Positions 1 through 9,813 of a stretch of DNA of 64,000 bases are shown in pieces (positions within the stretch are counted from its first letter, which is position 1; each line of letters begins with the position of its first letter). This stretch comes from Sandaracinaceae bacterium (GTDB lineage: Bacteria > Myxococcota_A > Polyangia > Polyangiales > Sandaracinaceae). The notes below the pieces were generated by a model, which was not told where the DNA came from, did no database searches, and saw nothing but the letters and a program-made list of their open reading frames with translations. Both the position numbers and the translations under genes were made by a program. The stretch covers positions 62,001 to 126,000 of the forward strand of contig JAHBWG010000003.1 of assembly GCA_019637095.1 (NCBI GenBank). Direction: 5' to 3'.

Positions 1-1
1 C

Positions 2-1360
2 GGCGCGCTCGTCACGCTCGGCTCGCCGATCGACAAGTTCCTCACCCTCTGGTGGTACGGCTACCGCCACCTCGCTCACCCCGACGACTGGATGCGCGAC
101 GCGCGCGAGCTCCCGCGCATCGCCCACTTCAACTACTGCGAGGAGCAGGACCCGGTCGGACATCACCTCGACTTCGCGGCGACGTCCTCGGCGTACGGCC
201 GCCTGTTCTCGCGGCAGGAGGATCGGGTGTACGTCCGCTACGCGATCCCCGGCCTCGCGCACCTCGCGTACTGGCAGGACGCCGACCTCTTCCGCTGGAT
301 CCTCGCCCGCGCGATCGATGGCGAGCCGCCCTCGCCCGACGAGCCGCCGCTGCGGTTCTTCGACCTGCGGATCTACGCCGCGATCCTGCGCTTCAACTAC
401 CTAGTCCCGCCGACCGCGACCGCGCTGGCGCTCGCGGGGCTCCTGGCGTGGGCGCGGCACGATCCGGGCGTCGGCAGCGGCGCGATCGCCGGGGCCGCGG
501 CCGTGGCGGCCGGCTGGTTCGGCAAGCAGGCGATCGACCTGTCGGTGTGGTGGCGCCAGCTCCTCGCGGCGAAGCGCAAGGGCGACGAGGCCGCGAGCGA
601 CGCGCGGGCGGGCGAGCGGCGGGTCGACGCGCGCCCGCTCGACGCGCCGCGAGAGGTCCAGCAGGCCATCGTGCCGCGCGCGGGCGAGCGGATCTCGCGG
701 GTCCCGCGAGAGGCACCCGCGGGGATGGGCGAGCGCGTCGTGCGCACGCTCGCAGGCGCGAGCGCGGAGGAGACGCGCGACCTCGTCGCGCGGCGGCTCG
801 CGGGGCGCGCGTTCCGGTTCGTCGCGCTGCCGGGGCTCACGCTCGCGTGCTTCGCGGCCGCGATCCTCGTCGGCGGCGCGTGGTGGCGCGCGAGCGAGGG
901 CGGCGCGGGCCTCTCCTTGCGCGCCGAGCACGTCGCGCTCGCGCTCTCCTCGCTCGGCACGCTCGCGGCGTGGCGGCTCGTGATCAAGCCACGGATCAAG
1001 GCCTGGCAGGAGCGGCCCTTCTTCTCGACGCGCGCGCTCGCCGCCCTCGGCGCGGGCGCGGCGGTCGTGGTCGCGGCGTGGGCGGTCGCGCGGCTCGAGC
1101 TCGCCCCGCGCCTCGACGAGGCCGAGCCGAGCGTGCTCGCGCCGCTCGCGCTCTGGGCCGACAAGGCCGTCCTGCACGCCGGCGCGGAGGTCTTCGCGCT
1201 CTTCACGATCCTCGGGACGGCGTTCGTGTACACGATGCTGCGCCTCGCCGACGTGCGCCGCCGCCTCGCGGTCCGCGCGGCGCCGACCAGCTTCGACGAG
1301 TACGTCCGCGTGCGCCTGCCGCGGCCGGCGCCGCCGGCGCGGCCCGCCGAAGAGGAGTGA
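2..1360 (+). CDS. Multi-pass membrane protein with hydrolase-like N-terminus (5' truncated)
   Basis: The frame is open from the first base of the window to the TGA at 1358-1360, so the real start lies upstream. The visible N-terminus (GALVTLGSPIDK) resembles the strand and nucleophile-elbow neighbourhood of an alpha/beta hydrolase or lipase, which is only a hint. The rest carries about six hydrophobic segments, two near residues 130-180, two near 275-325 and two near 340-410, separated by a charged Arg-rich loop. It is therefore probably an inner-membrane protein of unknown function. The Coq4-like gene converges on it with a 3-base gap. Function is not assignable from this fragment. Confidence 0.7.
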   Translation, partial: GALVTLGSPIDKFLTLWWYGYRHLAHPDDWMRDARELPRIAHFNYCEEQDPVGHHLDFAATSSAYGRLFSRQEDRVYVRYAIPGLAHLAYWQDADLFRWILARAIDGEPPSPDEPPLRFFDLRIYAAILRFNYLVPPTATALALAGLLAWARHDPGVGSGAIAGAAAVAAGWFGKQAIDLSVWWRQLLAAKRKGDEAASDARAGERRVDARPLDAPREVQQAIVPRAGERISRVPREAPAGMGERVVRTLAGASAEETRDLVARRLAGRAFRFVALPGLTLACFAAAILVGGAWWRASEGGAGLSLRAEHVALALSSLGTLAAWRLVIKPRIKAWQERPFFSTRALAALGAGAAVVVAAWAVARLELAPRLDEAEPSVLAPLALWADKAVLHAGAEVFALFTILGTAFVYTMLRLADVRRRLAVRAAPTSFDEYVRVRLPRPAPPARPAEEE

Positions 1361-1363
1361 CGC

Positions 1364-2047
1364 TCACGCCGCGTGCGCGAGCTCGGGCGCGAGCGCCGCG
1401 TCGACGTCGTCTAGCGCGAGGCCGAGCTCCGCCCGCAGCTCGCGCAGCGGCTGCTCCCAGCGCGCCGCGAACGCGAGCCCGAAGAGCGGGCGCGCGCGCG
1501 CGCCGAGCATCCACCCGCGCGCGATCTCGTTCATGCGCGGGCGCACGTCGTCCATGCCCTTGAACAGCGTGTTCGCCATCCCGACGGTGAGCAGCAAGAC
1601 GGGCAGCGGCCCCTCGAGCTGCGCGACGTAGAACGCCTGCAGGCCGAGCTCGCCCGCGACGTCGGTGTCGAAGCCGGTGACGACGTGCCAGAGGTCGTGC
1701 GTCTCGCGCAGGTGGTTGCGCACGAAGTCGAGGTCCGACTCGCCGTCGACGAGGAGGAGGTCCTCGTGCCGGAGCCCGCGCGCGCGCATGAAGTCCGCGT
1801 AGGCGCGGCCGACCGTGCCCTCGGGCAGCCTCGCGAGCGCGTCCTGATCGACGGCGCCGAGGCGGGGCTTGTCGGCGAGCGCGCGGCCGAGCACCGGGTC
1901 GGCGCGCAGGCGCTCCATCATCTCGCGCACCTTGGGCGACTGCTCCGAGAGGTCCGCGAGGACGAACACCTCGTCGAGCCGCGTGGGGTCGGCGACGATC
2001 CGAACGACGGCTCGGATGGCACGGTACGCTTCGAGGGGACCCAGCAT
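1364..2047 (-). CDS. Coq4-like ubiquinone biosynthesis protein
   Basis: This 227-residue protein carries the Coq4 signature HDLWHVVTG at residues 117-125 with the downstream Glu at 133. That is the HDxxHx(11)E metal-binding pattern of the family. Coq4 acts on the C1 position of quinone precursors and scaffolds the ubiquinone biosynthesis complex in eukaryotes; bacterial homologues are less studied. The start was set by a strong AAGGAGGT site 6 bases upstream of the ATG at 2047, although an in-frame start exists at 2074. It is divergent from a TetR gene with a palindrome in the gap, so repression by that regulator is likely. No other quinone biosynthesis gene is adjacent. Confidence 0.85.
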   Translation of the reverse strand: MLGPLEAYRAIRAVVRIVADPTRLDEVFVLADLSEQSPKVREMMERLRADPVLGRALADKPRLGAVDQDALARLPEGTVGRAYADFMRARGLRHEDLLLVDGESDLDFVRNHLRETHDLWHVVTGFDTDVAGELGLQAFYVAQLEGPLPVLLLTVGMANTLFKGMDDVRPRMNEIARGWMLGARARPLFGLAFAARWEQPLRELRAELGLALDDVDAALAPELAHAA

Positions 2048-2053
2048 CGCTCT

Positions 2054-2061
2054 ACCTCCTT
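2054..2061 (-). promoter_or_regulatory. Ribosome binding site of the Coq4-like gene
   Basis: The minus strand reads AAGGAGGT six bases before ATG at 2047. This is one of the best Shine-Dalgarno matches in the window and favours the shorter start over 2074. Confidence 0.75.
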
Positions 2062-2075
2062 GCTCGCGACCCAAT

Positions 2076-2095
2076 ATGCGAGCTATTGCTCACAT
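2076..2095. promoter_or_regulatory. Palindromic candidate operator between Coq4-like and TetR genes
   Basis: ATGCGAGC (2076-2083) and GCTCACAT (2088-2095) form 8-bp arms with one mismatch around the spacer TATT. The site is A/T richer than its surroundings and lies in the divergent gap between a TetR-family gene and the gene it probably controls, the usual operator position. The TetR assignment is inference. Confidence 0.55.
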
Positions 2096-2128
2096 TCACT
2101 ACTCGCGTTTCGATCACGGGCGACGCAC

Positions 2129-2773
2129 ATGGCGCAGAGAGTCCGCACCACCCCCAGAAAACGGCCCCGACAGGACCGCTCCAAGGCGACCGTCGACGCG
2201 ATCCTCGCGGCGACCGCTCAGGTTCTCGTGAAGGACGGCTACGACCGCACGAGCACGAACCGCGTCGCCGAGCGCGCCGGCGTCTCGGTCGGCTCGGTCT
2301 ACCAGTACTTCCCGAACAAGGAGGCGCTCGTCGGCGAGCTCGTCGACCGCTACTCGCGCGAGATCCTCGATCTGTTGCTCGGCGAGCTCGCGACCCTCGC
2401 GAGCCACCCGCCGGAGATCGTCGCGCCGCGGCTCGTCGCGACGATGGTGCGCATCAAGCAGCAGGACCCGCTCCTCGCGCGCGTGCTGCGCGAGCAGATC
2501 CCCCGGGTCGGGCGCATGCAGCGCTACGAGAAGCAGCTCGGCGAGATCGTGGCCGCCGTCGCCGCCTACCTCGACGGGCACCGCGCGCGGCTGCGGCACG
2601 ACGACGTCGAGGTCGCGGCGTTCATCGCCGTGCACACCGTCGACGCCGCGACGCACGCGGGCGTGTGCGCCGGCGAGCTCGACGCCGACACGCTGACGCG
2701 CCACGTGACGGACCTCGCGCTCGCGTACCTCTTGCGCGACCCGGAGGCGGCTCAGCGGCGGGTCAAGGTGTAG
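2129..2773 (+). CDS. TetR/AcrR family transcriptional regulator
   Basis: The protein has 214 residues. The N-terminal TetR helix-turn-helix spans about residues 18-65 and includes the typical GVSVGSVYQYFPNKEAL recognition-helix region. The C-terminal all-helical ligand-binding domain is of the AefR-like sort. The ATG at 2129 follows the divergent gap shared with the Coq4-like gene, so autoregulation and control of that gene are likely. Its last 22 bases overlap the 3' end of the convergent lipoprotein gene. The ligand is unknown. Confidence 0.9.
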   Translation: MAQRVRTTPRKRPRQDRSKATVDAILAATAQVLVKDGYDRTSTNRVAERAGVSVGSVYQYFPNKEALVGELVDRYSREILDLLLGELATLASHPPEIVAPRLVATMVRIKQQDPLLARVLREQIPRVGRMQRYEKQLGEIVAAVAAYLDGHRARLRHDDVEVAAFIAVHTVDAATHAGVCAGELDADTLTRHVTDLALAYLLRDPEAAQRRVKV

Positions 2774-3204
2774 ACGCGCTCGACGATCCCCTGCCGGTCG
2801 AAGCCGACGACCATCGTCGGGCCCCACGGGACCCCGTCGCGCTGCCCGATCTCGTAGACCCAGTCGGTCGCGTTGAAGCCGCGCTGGGCGCAGATGGGGC
2901 GCGCGGCGCACTCGTCGCCGCGGCCGAGCGCGGCCTCGACCTCGTGGCGGCGCATCCCGTCGAGGAGGTTCGCGTCCCGCGCGCTCTCGACGAGGCGGTT
3001 GTGATCCTCGAGCGCCTCCCGGTCGCCGGGCGCGAGCTCCGCGCTCCGCGCCTCGCGCAGGCGGCTGAAGGTACCCTCGCGATCGACCGGCGCGCCGCCA
3101 CACCCGGCGGCCAGCGCGACGGCCAGGGCGAACAGCGCGCAGGGAGCGGCCCCAGGCGAACGAAGCAACCGAGCCGAACCAAGCAACCGAGGCATCCGAG
3201 GCAT
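2752..3204 (-). CDS. Small lipoprotein of unknown function
   Basis: This 150-residue protein starts with a signal peptide ending in a lipobox (LAAGC, Cys about residue 35), so it is probably an outer- or inner-membrane lipoprotein. The mature part is charged, has two further Cys near its middle (ECAARPIC) and ends with a sequence that looks like a small beta fold. I recognise no family. The ATG at 3204 was chosen; a second ATG at 3195 is possible and there is no strong ribosome binding site. The 3' end overlaps tetR tail to tail. It is divergent from the acyl-CoA dehydrogenase gene. Confidence 0.75.
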   Translation of the reverse strand: MPRMPRLLGSARLLRSPGAAPCALFALAVALAAGCGGAPVDREGTFSRLREARSAELAPGDREALEDHNRLVESARDANLLDGMRRHEVEAALGRGDECAARPICAQRGFNATDWVYEIGQRDGVPWGPTMVVGFDRQGIVERVYTLTRR

Positions 3205-3249
3205 GCGGCCGACTCTACCGCGAACCGAGCCGTGATAGCGTGGCGCGCG

Positions 3250-4401
3250 ATGGATCGGAGCCTGTTCGAGGACCACCACGCGCTGTTCCGCGCCAACGTC
3301 CGGGCCTTCCTCGAGCGCGAGGTCGTCCCGCACCAGGAGCGCTGGCGTCGAGAGGGCATGGTCGACCGCGAGGCGTGGCGCGCCGCGGGGACCGCTGGCT
3401 TGCTCGCGCCGTGGCTCGAGGAGCGCTGGGGCGGCCAGGGGGGAGACTTCCTGCACTCGGCGGTGGTGATCGAGGAGGCGGCGCGGATCTACGAGACCGG
3501 CTTCGCGCTCTCGCTCCACTCGGACATCATCGTCCCCTACCTGCACGAGTTCGGGACCGACGCGCAGAAGGAGCGCTGGCTCCCCGGGTGCGCGTCGGGC
3601 GACGTGGTCACCGCCATCGCGATGACCGAGCCGGGCACCGGCTCGGACCTCGCCGCCGTGCGCACGACGGCGCGCCGCGACGGCGACGACTTCGTGATCG
3701 ACGGCGCCAAGACCTTCATCTCGAACGGGATCCTCTGCGACCTCTGCATCGTCGTCGCCAAGACGGACATCGCGCCGGACGACCCGCACCGCAGCCTCTC
3801 GCTCTTCCTCGTCGAGGCGGACCGCCCCGGGTTCATCAAGGGCAAGAAGCTCGCGAAGATGGGGATGGCGTCGCAGGACACCGCCGAGCTCGCGTTCGAG
3901 GGCTGCCGGATCCCGCAATCCAACTTGCTGGGCCGCGAAGGCGCGGGCTTCTTCATGCTGATGAAGAAGCTCCAGCAGGAGCGCCTCGTCGTCGCGATGA
4001 GCGCGCAGGCGATGGCCGAGCGCGTGCTCGAGGACACCCTCGCCTACGTGAAGGAGCGCCGCGCGTTCGGGCGGCCGATCGCGGCGTTCCAGAACACCCA
4101 GTTCGAGCTCGTCGACTGCGCCACCGAGGTCGAGGTCGGCCGCGCCTTCCTCGATCGCCTCGTCGCCGAGCACGTCCGCGGCAAGCCGCTCGTGAAGGAG
4201 TGCTCGATGGCCAAGCTCTGGCAGACGGAGATGGCGCAGCGGGTCGTCGACCGCTGCCTCCAGCTCTTCGGCGGATACGGCTACATGCTCGAGTACCCGG
4301 TCAGCCGCGCGTTCATGGACGCGCGCGTCCAGCGCATCTACGCGGGCACGAACGAGATCATGAAGGTGATCATCGCCAAGCAGCTGGGGCTCGGCGTTTG
4401 A
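3250..4401 (+). CDS. Acyl-CoA dehydrogenase, long-chain (LCAD) type
   Basis: This 383-residue flavoprotein oxidises acyl-CoA to trans-2-enoyl-CoA, passing electrons to an electron-transfer flavoprotein. The FAD-binding MTEPGTGSDL and the C-terminal GGYGYMLEYP and IYAGTNEIMK motifs are all present. The Ala where medium-chain enzymes have the catalytic Glu (IYEGT) is typical of LCAD/IVD members. These take the base from another helix, probably the Glu in QQERLV. Length is normal for the family. The stop codon overlaps the TTG start of the bestrophin gene, so the two are probably co-translated. Confidence 0.92.
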   Translation: MDRSLFEDHHALFRANVRAFLEREVVPHQERWRREGMVDREAWRAAGTAGLLAPWLEERWGGQGGDFLHSAVVIEEAARIYETGFALSLHSDIIVPYLHEFGTDAQKERWLPGCASGDVVTAIAMTEPGTGSDLAAVRTTARRDGDDFVIDGAKTFISNGILCDLCIVVAKTDIAPDDPHRSLSLFLVEADRPGFIKGKKLAKMGMASQDTAELAFEGCRIPQSNLLGREGAGFFMLMKKLQQERLVVAMSAQAMAERVLEDTLAYVKERRAFGRPIAAFQNTQFELVDCATEVEVGRAFLDRLVAEHVRGKPLVKECSMAKLWQTEMAQRVVDRCLQLFGGYGYMLEYPVSRAFMDARVQRIYAGTNEIMKVIIAKQLGLGV

Positions 4402-5429
4402 TCGTCCTGGACGACAAGAAGTCGTGGCTGCGCACGCTCTACGCGTGGAAGGGCACGGCGCTCCAGCGCTCGTGGAAGCGCGTCGCGTTCACGACGACCT
4501 CCTCGATGGTCATCACGTACGTCGACCTCGGCCAGGGCGGGCGCTGGACCTTCCACGAGGACCTCACGATCGTGCCGTTCTCGCTCGTCGCGGTGGCGCT
4601 CGGCATCTTCCTCGGCTTCCGCAACAACACCAGCTACGACCGCTTCTGGGAGGGCCGCAAGCTCTGGGGCGCGATGGTCAACACCACGCGCTCGGTCACG
4701 CGGCAGATCCTCACGCTCATCGGCCCGATCCAGAAGAAGTTCGAGGGCAAGCTCACCGACGGCATCCGCAGCTACTACTACGGCGAGCTCCCGACGGCGG
4801 CCGAGCGCCTCGACGATCCCGAGCTCGAGGAGATCCTCCAGTTCCATCGCGAGATGGTCTACCGGGTCGCGGCGTACGCGCACGCGGTGCGGCTGCACCT
4901 GCGCGATCAGCGAGACCTCACCGAGCTGCGTCGCCTGCTCCCGGACGACGAGGTCGACCAGCTCCTCGACGAGCGCAACCCGCCCAACGCGATCCTGCAG
5001 ACCCTGGGCGACCGCTTCCGCGAGGCGTGGCTCCGCGGCTGGATCCACTCGCACCACCTCGTCGTGCTCGAGGGCTCGCTCACCGACTTCTCGAACATCC
5101 AGGGCGGGTGCGAGCGCATCAAGAACACGCCGATCCCGTTCAGCTACAGCGTGCTCACCCACCGGATCGTGGCCCTCTACTGCACCGCCTTGCCCTTCGG
5201 CATCGTGAACCAGACGGAGTGGTTCACGCCGCTCGTCGTCGCGATCATCTCCTACGCGTTCTTCGGCCTCGACGCGGTCGGCAGCGAGATCGACGACCCG
5301 TTCGGCACCGATCCGAACGACCTCCCGCTCCTCAGCATCACGACCATGATCGAGGGCAACCTGCGCCAGCGGATCGGCGACGAGGATCTGCCGGCGCCCA
5401 TCCAGCCGGTCGACGGGGTCCTGCAGTAG
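4398..5429 (+). CDS. Bestrophin family anion channel
   Basis: The 343-residue protein matches the bestrophin/UPF0187 family. It has an early transmembrane hairpin, the conserved FRNNTSYDRFWEGRKLWG region near residues 70-90 and a late IPFSYSVLTHR block, followed by the C-terminal membrane pair. Prokaryotic members form pentameric ion channels. No ATG fits; the TTG at 4398 overlaps the TGA of the preceding acyl-CoA dehydrogenase gene, implying translational coupling. A very long inverted repeat begins at the stop codon. Confidence 0.88.
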   Translation: MIVLDDKKSWLRTLYAWKGTALQRSWKRVAFTTTSSMVITYVDLGQGGRWTFHEDLTIVPFSLVAVALGIFLGFRNNTSYDRFWEGRKLWGAMVNTTRSVTRQILTLIGPIQKKFEGKLTDGIRSYYYGELPTAAERLDDPELEEILQFHREMVYRVAAYAHAVRLHLRDQRDLTELRRLLPDDEVDQLLDERNPPNAILQTLGDRFREAWLRGWIHSHHLVVLEGSLTDFSNIQGGCERIKNTPIPFSYSVLTHRIVALYCTALPFGIVNQTEWFTPLVVAIISYAFFGLDAVGSEIDDPFGTDPNDLPLLSITTMIEGNLRQRIGDEDLPAPIQPVDGVLQ

Positions 5430-5500
5430 GGGACGATCCTCGTCGTCTCGTCATTCGCGAGGCGCGCGCGAGAATGACGAGATGACGAGGATCGTCCCCT
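5428..5500. terminator. Long inverted repeat between convergent genes, probable bidirectional terminator
   Basis: Two 29-base arms, 5428-5456 and 5472-5500, match at 28 of 29 positions around a 15-base G+C-rich loop. The outer part is AGGGGACGATCCTCGTC and its complement. The repeat starts inside the bestrophin stop codon and ends inside the tyrS stop codon, so it fills the whole intergenic space. There is no T-run. The arm length is well above an ordinary terminator. Confidence 0.7.
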
Positions 5501-6780
5501 CATCCCCGGACGCGGACGAGGTGGTAGGTGCGCTTGCCGGCGCGCAGGACGATCATGGTCTCGGTGCCGAGGTCGGCGAGGTCGAGGCGGGCGGCGGCGT
5601 CGGCGCGGCGGAGGTTGTTGACGTAGACGCCGCCCTGCTCGACGAGGCGGCGCGCGGCGCCCTTGCTCTTGACGAGCCCCGCGCGGGCGAGGAGGTCCGC
5701 GAGCTCGACGCCGCGCTCGAGCTCGGCGCGCGACAGCTCGCTCGACGGCACCTCGCTGAGGAGCGGCGCGAGGTCCGCGTCCGAGAGCGACTCGAGGGAG
5801 CCGCCGAACATCACCTCGCTCGCCGCGAGCGCGCGGCGCAGCGCGTCCTCGCCGTGGACCCAGCGCGTGACCTCCTCGGCGAGCGCGCGCTGCGCGGCGC
5901 GCTTCTCGGGCGCGGCGCGGTGCTCGGCGAAGAGCGCCGCGAGCTCGTCGAGCGGCCGGAACGAGTAGACGTGGAGCAGGCGCTCGACGTCGGCGTCCGC
6001 CGTGTTCCAGAGGTGCTGGTAGAACGCGTACGGCGAGGTGCGCTCCGGGTCGAGCCAGACGCGAAGCCCGGAAGACGTCTTGCCCATCTTCTGCCCGCTC
6101 GCGTCGAGCAGGAGCGGCGTCGTCAGACCGTAGAGCGGCGGCCCGCCGACCTTGCGCGAGAGCTCGCAGCCCGCGGTGATGTTGCCCCACTGGTCGGAGC
6201 CGCCGATCTGCAGCCGGCACCCGTGCGCGCGCGCGAGGTGCAGGAAGTCGTAGGCCTGCAGCAGCATGTAGCTGAACTCCGTGTAGCTGATGCCGCGCTC
6301 GGCGGCCTCGAGCCGGCTCTTCACGGAGTCCTTCGCGATCATGTAGTTGACCGTCAGGTGCTTGCCGACGTCGCGGAGCACCTCGAGGAAGCCGAGCGTG
6401 CCGAGCCAGTCCGCGTTGTTCACGAGCGTCGCCGCGTGCGGCCCCTCGAAGTCCAGCAGGCGCGAGAGCTGTGCGCGCATGCCCGCGACGTTCTGGGCCA
6501 GCGTGTCCGCGTCGAGGAGGTTGCGCTCGTCGGAGCGGCCGGACGGATCGCCCACCATCCCCGTCGCGCCGCCGACGAGCACGATCGGCCGGTGCCCCGC
6601 GCGCTGCAGGCGCGCCTGCACGACCACCTGGTAGAGGCTCCCGAGGTGGAGGCTCGGCGCGGTCGGGTCGTAGCCGGTGTAGAAGGTCACCGGCCCGGCC
6701 GAGAGCCGCTCGCGCAGCGCGTCGCGGTTCGTGACGTCCTGGATCAGGCCGCGGGCCTCGAGCTCGTCGAGAAGGTGCAT
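5500..6780 (-). CDS. tyrS: Tyrosyl-tRNA synthetase
   Basis: This 426-residue class I synthetase charges tRNA-Tyr. The HIGH-type motif is HLGSL near residue 45, the KMSKS motif is KMGKT near 232, and the tyrosine-binding YxxLQAYD and QIGGSDQWGN stretches are intact. A C-terminal S4 RNA-binding domain occupies about residues 360-426. Length is normal for the bacterial enzyme. It starts at ATG 6780. No tRNA or T-box-like leader is visible upstream. Confidence 0.96.
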   Translation of the reverse strand: MHLLDELEARGLIQDVTNRDALRERLSAGPVTFYTGYDPTAPSLHLGSLYQVVVQARLQRAGHRPIVLVGGATGMVGDPSGRSDERNLLDADTLAQNVAGMRAQLSRLLDFEGPHAATLVNNADWLGTLGFLEVLRDVGKHLTVNYMIAKDSVKSRLEAAERGISYTEFSYMLLQAYDFLHLARAHGCRLQIGGSDQWGNITAGCELSRKVGGPPLYGLTTPLLLDASGQKMGKTSSGLRVWLDPERTSPYAFYQHLWNTADADVERLLHVYSFRPLDELAALFAEHRAAPEKRAAQRALAEEVTRWVHGEDALRRALAASEVMFGGSLESLSDADLAPLLSEVPSSELSRAELERGVELADLLARAGLVKSKGAARRLVEQGGVYVNNLRRADAAARLDLADLGTETMIVLRAGKRTYHLVRVRG

Positions 6781-6819
6781 GGCGCGCGGAGCTTTGCGGC
6801 ACTCGGGCGCGAGGGCAAC

Positions 6820-7662
6820 TCACAGGGGGCGGCCGAGGTTCATGATCAGCTCCTCGATCTGATCGCGGTCGGCCCCGCGCGCGCTCGGGAGCGCCGCCTC
6901 GCACGCCGCGCGGATCACCGCGCGCGCCGGCTCGTAGCCGTTGCGTCCGGCGAAGCGCGCCCAGTCCGCGAGCACCGGCGCGGGCCGCGCGGCTCGCGCG
7001 GCGGCGACCTCGAACGCGCGCGAGCCGACCTCCGGCCGGCCGAGCTCCGCCTGCGCCTTGGCGTACCAGAAGAGGGCCTCGTGCCCCGCGCCCGGCGCGC
7101 GCGCCTCGAGCGCCTGCCACACGAACCGCGCGATCGCCGGCTCGCCGCGCACGCGGTGGTAGTAGCGGCCGAGCACCCAGAGCGCCTCGATCGACGCGTC
7201 GTCGTCATCCGGGCCCCAGCTCGCGCGCTCGAGCCACGCGACGCCCTCGTCGGGCGCGCGCGAGAGGAGCGCCTCGCCGAGCGCGCGCATCGCGCGCGGC
7301 GCGCCCGACGCGGCCGCGGCGCGCAGGCCCGGGATCGGATCGTCGGACGCGACCGCCGCGCGCGCGGCGGCGATCCACGCGCGCGGCGCCTCGTAGCCGA
7401 CGACGCGCCCGACCTCGGCGCCGTCCGGCGCGAGCACCACCACCGTCGGCAGATCGAGGATCGCGAACCGCCGCGCGAGCGCCGGCGCCGCGTCGAAGTC
7501 GGCGCCCACCGTCTCGAGCCCATCGAAGATCGCGCGGCCCTCGGCCGTCGCGAGCACCTCGCGCTCGAGGTGCCCGCACATCGAGCACCACGGCGCCCCG
7601 AACTTCACCGCGACGCGGCGGTCCCCGCCGAGCCGGTCCTCGAGCGCGACCTCCTCGAACAC
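6820..7662 (-). CDS. Thioredoxin-like protein with C-terminal helical repeats
   Basis: The 280-residue product has an N-terminal thioredoxin fold with the active-site motif WCSMC near residue 22 and the cis-Pro region LPTVVVL near 65. This is followed by about 150 residues of Ala-rich helical repeats resembling Sel1/TPR units. The CSMC centre retains both cysteines, so redox activity is possible. No signal peptide is seen. The start is taken as the GTG at 7662, 11 bases after the stop of the FHA-sigma54 gene, and the two are probably co-transcribed. The start is uncertain by a few codons. Confidence 0.75.
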   Translation of the reverse strand: MFEEVALEDRLGGDRRVAVKFGAPWCSMCGHLEREVLATAEGRAIFDGLETVGADFDAAPALARRFAILDLPTVVVLAPDGAEVGRVVGYEAPRAWIAAARAAVASDDPIPGLRAAAASGAPRAMRALGEALLSRAPDEGVAWLERASWGPDDDDASIEALWVLGRYYHRVRGEPAIARFVWQALEARAPGAGHEALFWYAKAQAELGRPEVGSRAFEVAAARAARPAPVLADWARFAGRNGYEPARAVIRAACEAALPSARGADRDQIEELIMNLGRPL

Positions 7663-7673
7663 CGGCGCGCCGC

Positions 7674-9098
<1,425 letters not shown>

Positions 9099-9149
9099 GC
9101 CAGAGAGAGGGGACCGTAGCACTTTTCGCGGATGTTCGGGACGCTCGCT

Positions 9150-9165
9150 CCGACCGCTCGGTCGG
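9150..9165. promoter_or_regulatory. Perfect 7-2-7 palindrome upstream of HEAT gene
   Basis: CCGACCG and CGGTCGG flank CT, ending 18 bases before the HEAT-repeat gene start and within the 85-base divergent gap with the FHA-sigma54 gene. It could be an operator or a 5' leader hairpin; nothing in the sequence decides between them. Confidence 0.35.
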
Positions 9166-9183
9166 CGTACGCTCCTCCCCGCC

Positions 9184-9813
9184 ATGCAGCCGAACGCCTT
9201 GCTCGAACGGATCTTCGAAGCCGACCGCCGCGCCCTCGAGGCCGAGGAGGCGCTCCTGGGCGAGCCGTCGGACGAGGTGGCCGCGCTCCTCGCCGGCGCG
9301 GTCGACGAGGCGCTCGACCTCGACGACGAGGAGGAGGCGGAGCTGCGGCTCCGGCGCCTCGCGGACCTCTGCGCGCAGGTGCCGGGCGCCCGCATGGCCG
9401 ACGCGCTGATCGCGATCCTCGACCACGCGGAGCCGACCGTGCGCGCGGTCGCCGGCGAGGCGCTCCTCGACGTGGCGTTCGAGCGCTTCAAGGAGGTCGC
9501 GCGGGCGATCGAACGCGCGCTCGACCGCGACCACGCGGGCCTCGCGATGCAGGAGCTGCCGTTCGTGCTGACCGAGATCCGCGATCCCGACCCGATCCCG
9601 CTGGTCGTCCGGTTCCTCGCGCACCCGGATCCGAACGTGATCGCGGCGGCGATCGAGGCGCTCGCGGCCTACGGCGATCCCGGCGCCGCGCCGCACCTCG
9701 AGGCGCTCCTCGAGGACGAGCGCGAGGCGACGCTCGAGGACGTCGACGACGGCCCGACGCGGATCGGCGAGCTCGCCGCGGCCGCGCTCGAGGAGCTCGG
9801 CATCGAGTCCTGA
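9184..9813 (+). CDS. HEAT-repeat protein
   Basis: This 209-residue acidic protein is built of repeated helical pairs of HEAT type, for instance AVAGEALLDVAFERFKEV and NVIAAAIEALAAYGD. It probably mediates protein-protein contacts. No signal peptide or membrane segment is seen. ATG at 9184; its TGA overlaps the ATG of the following methyltransferase by one base, so they form a two-gene unit. Confidence 0.75.
   Translation: MQPNALLERIFEADRRALEAEEALLGEPSDEVAALLAGAVDEALDLDDEEEAELRLRRLADLCAQVPGARMADALIAILDHAEPTVRAVAGEALLDVAFERFKEVARAIERALDRDHAGLAMQELPFVLTEIRDPDPIPLVVRFLAHPDPNVIAAAIEALAAYGDPGAAPHLEALLEDEREATLEDVDDGPTRIGELAAAALEELGIES

Noticed and set aside
2752-4173. Long minus-strand frame of 473 codons across the acyl-CoA dehydrogenase gene
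   Set aside because: The upper part is a shadow of the plus-strand dehydrogenase caused by high G+C; only the last 150 codons form a lipoprotein with a signal peptide.
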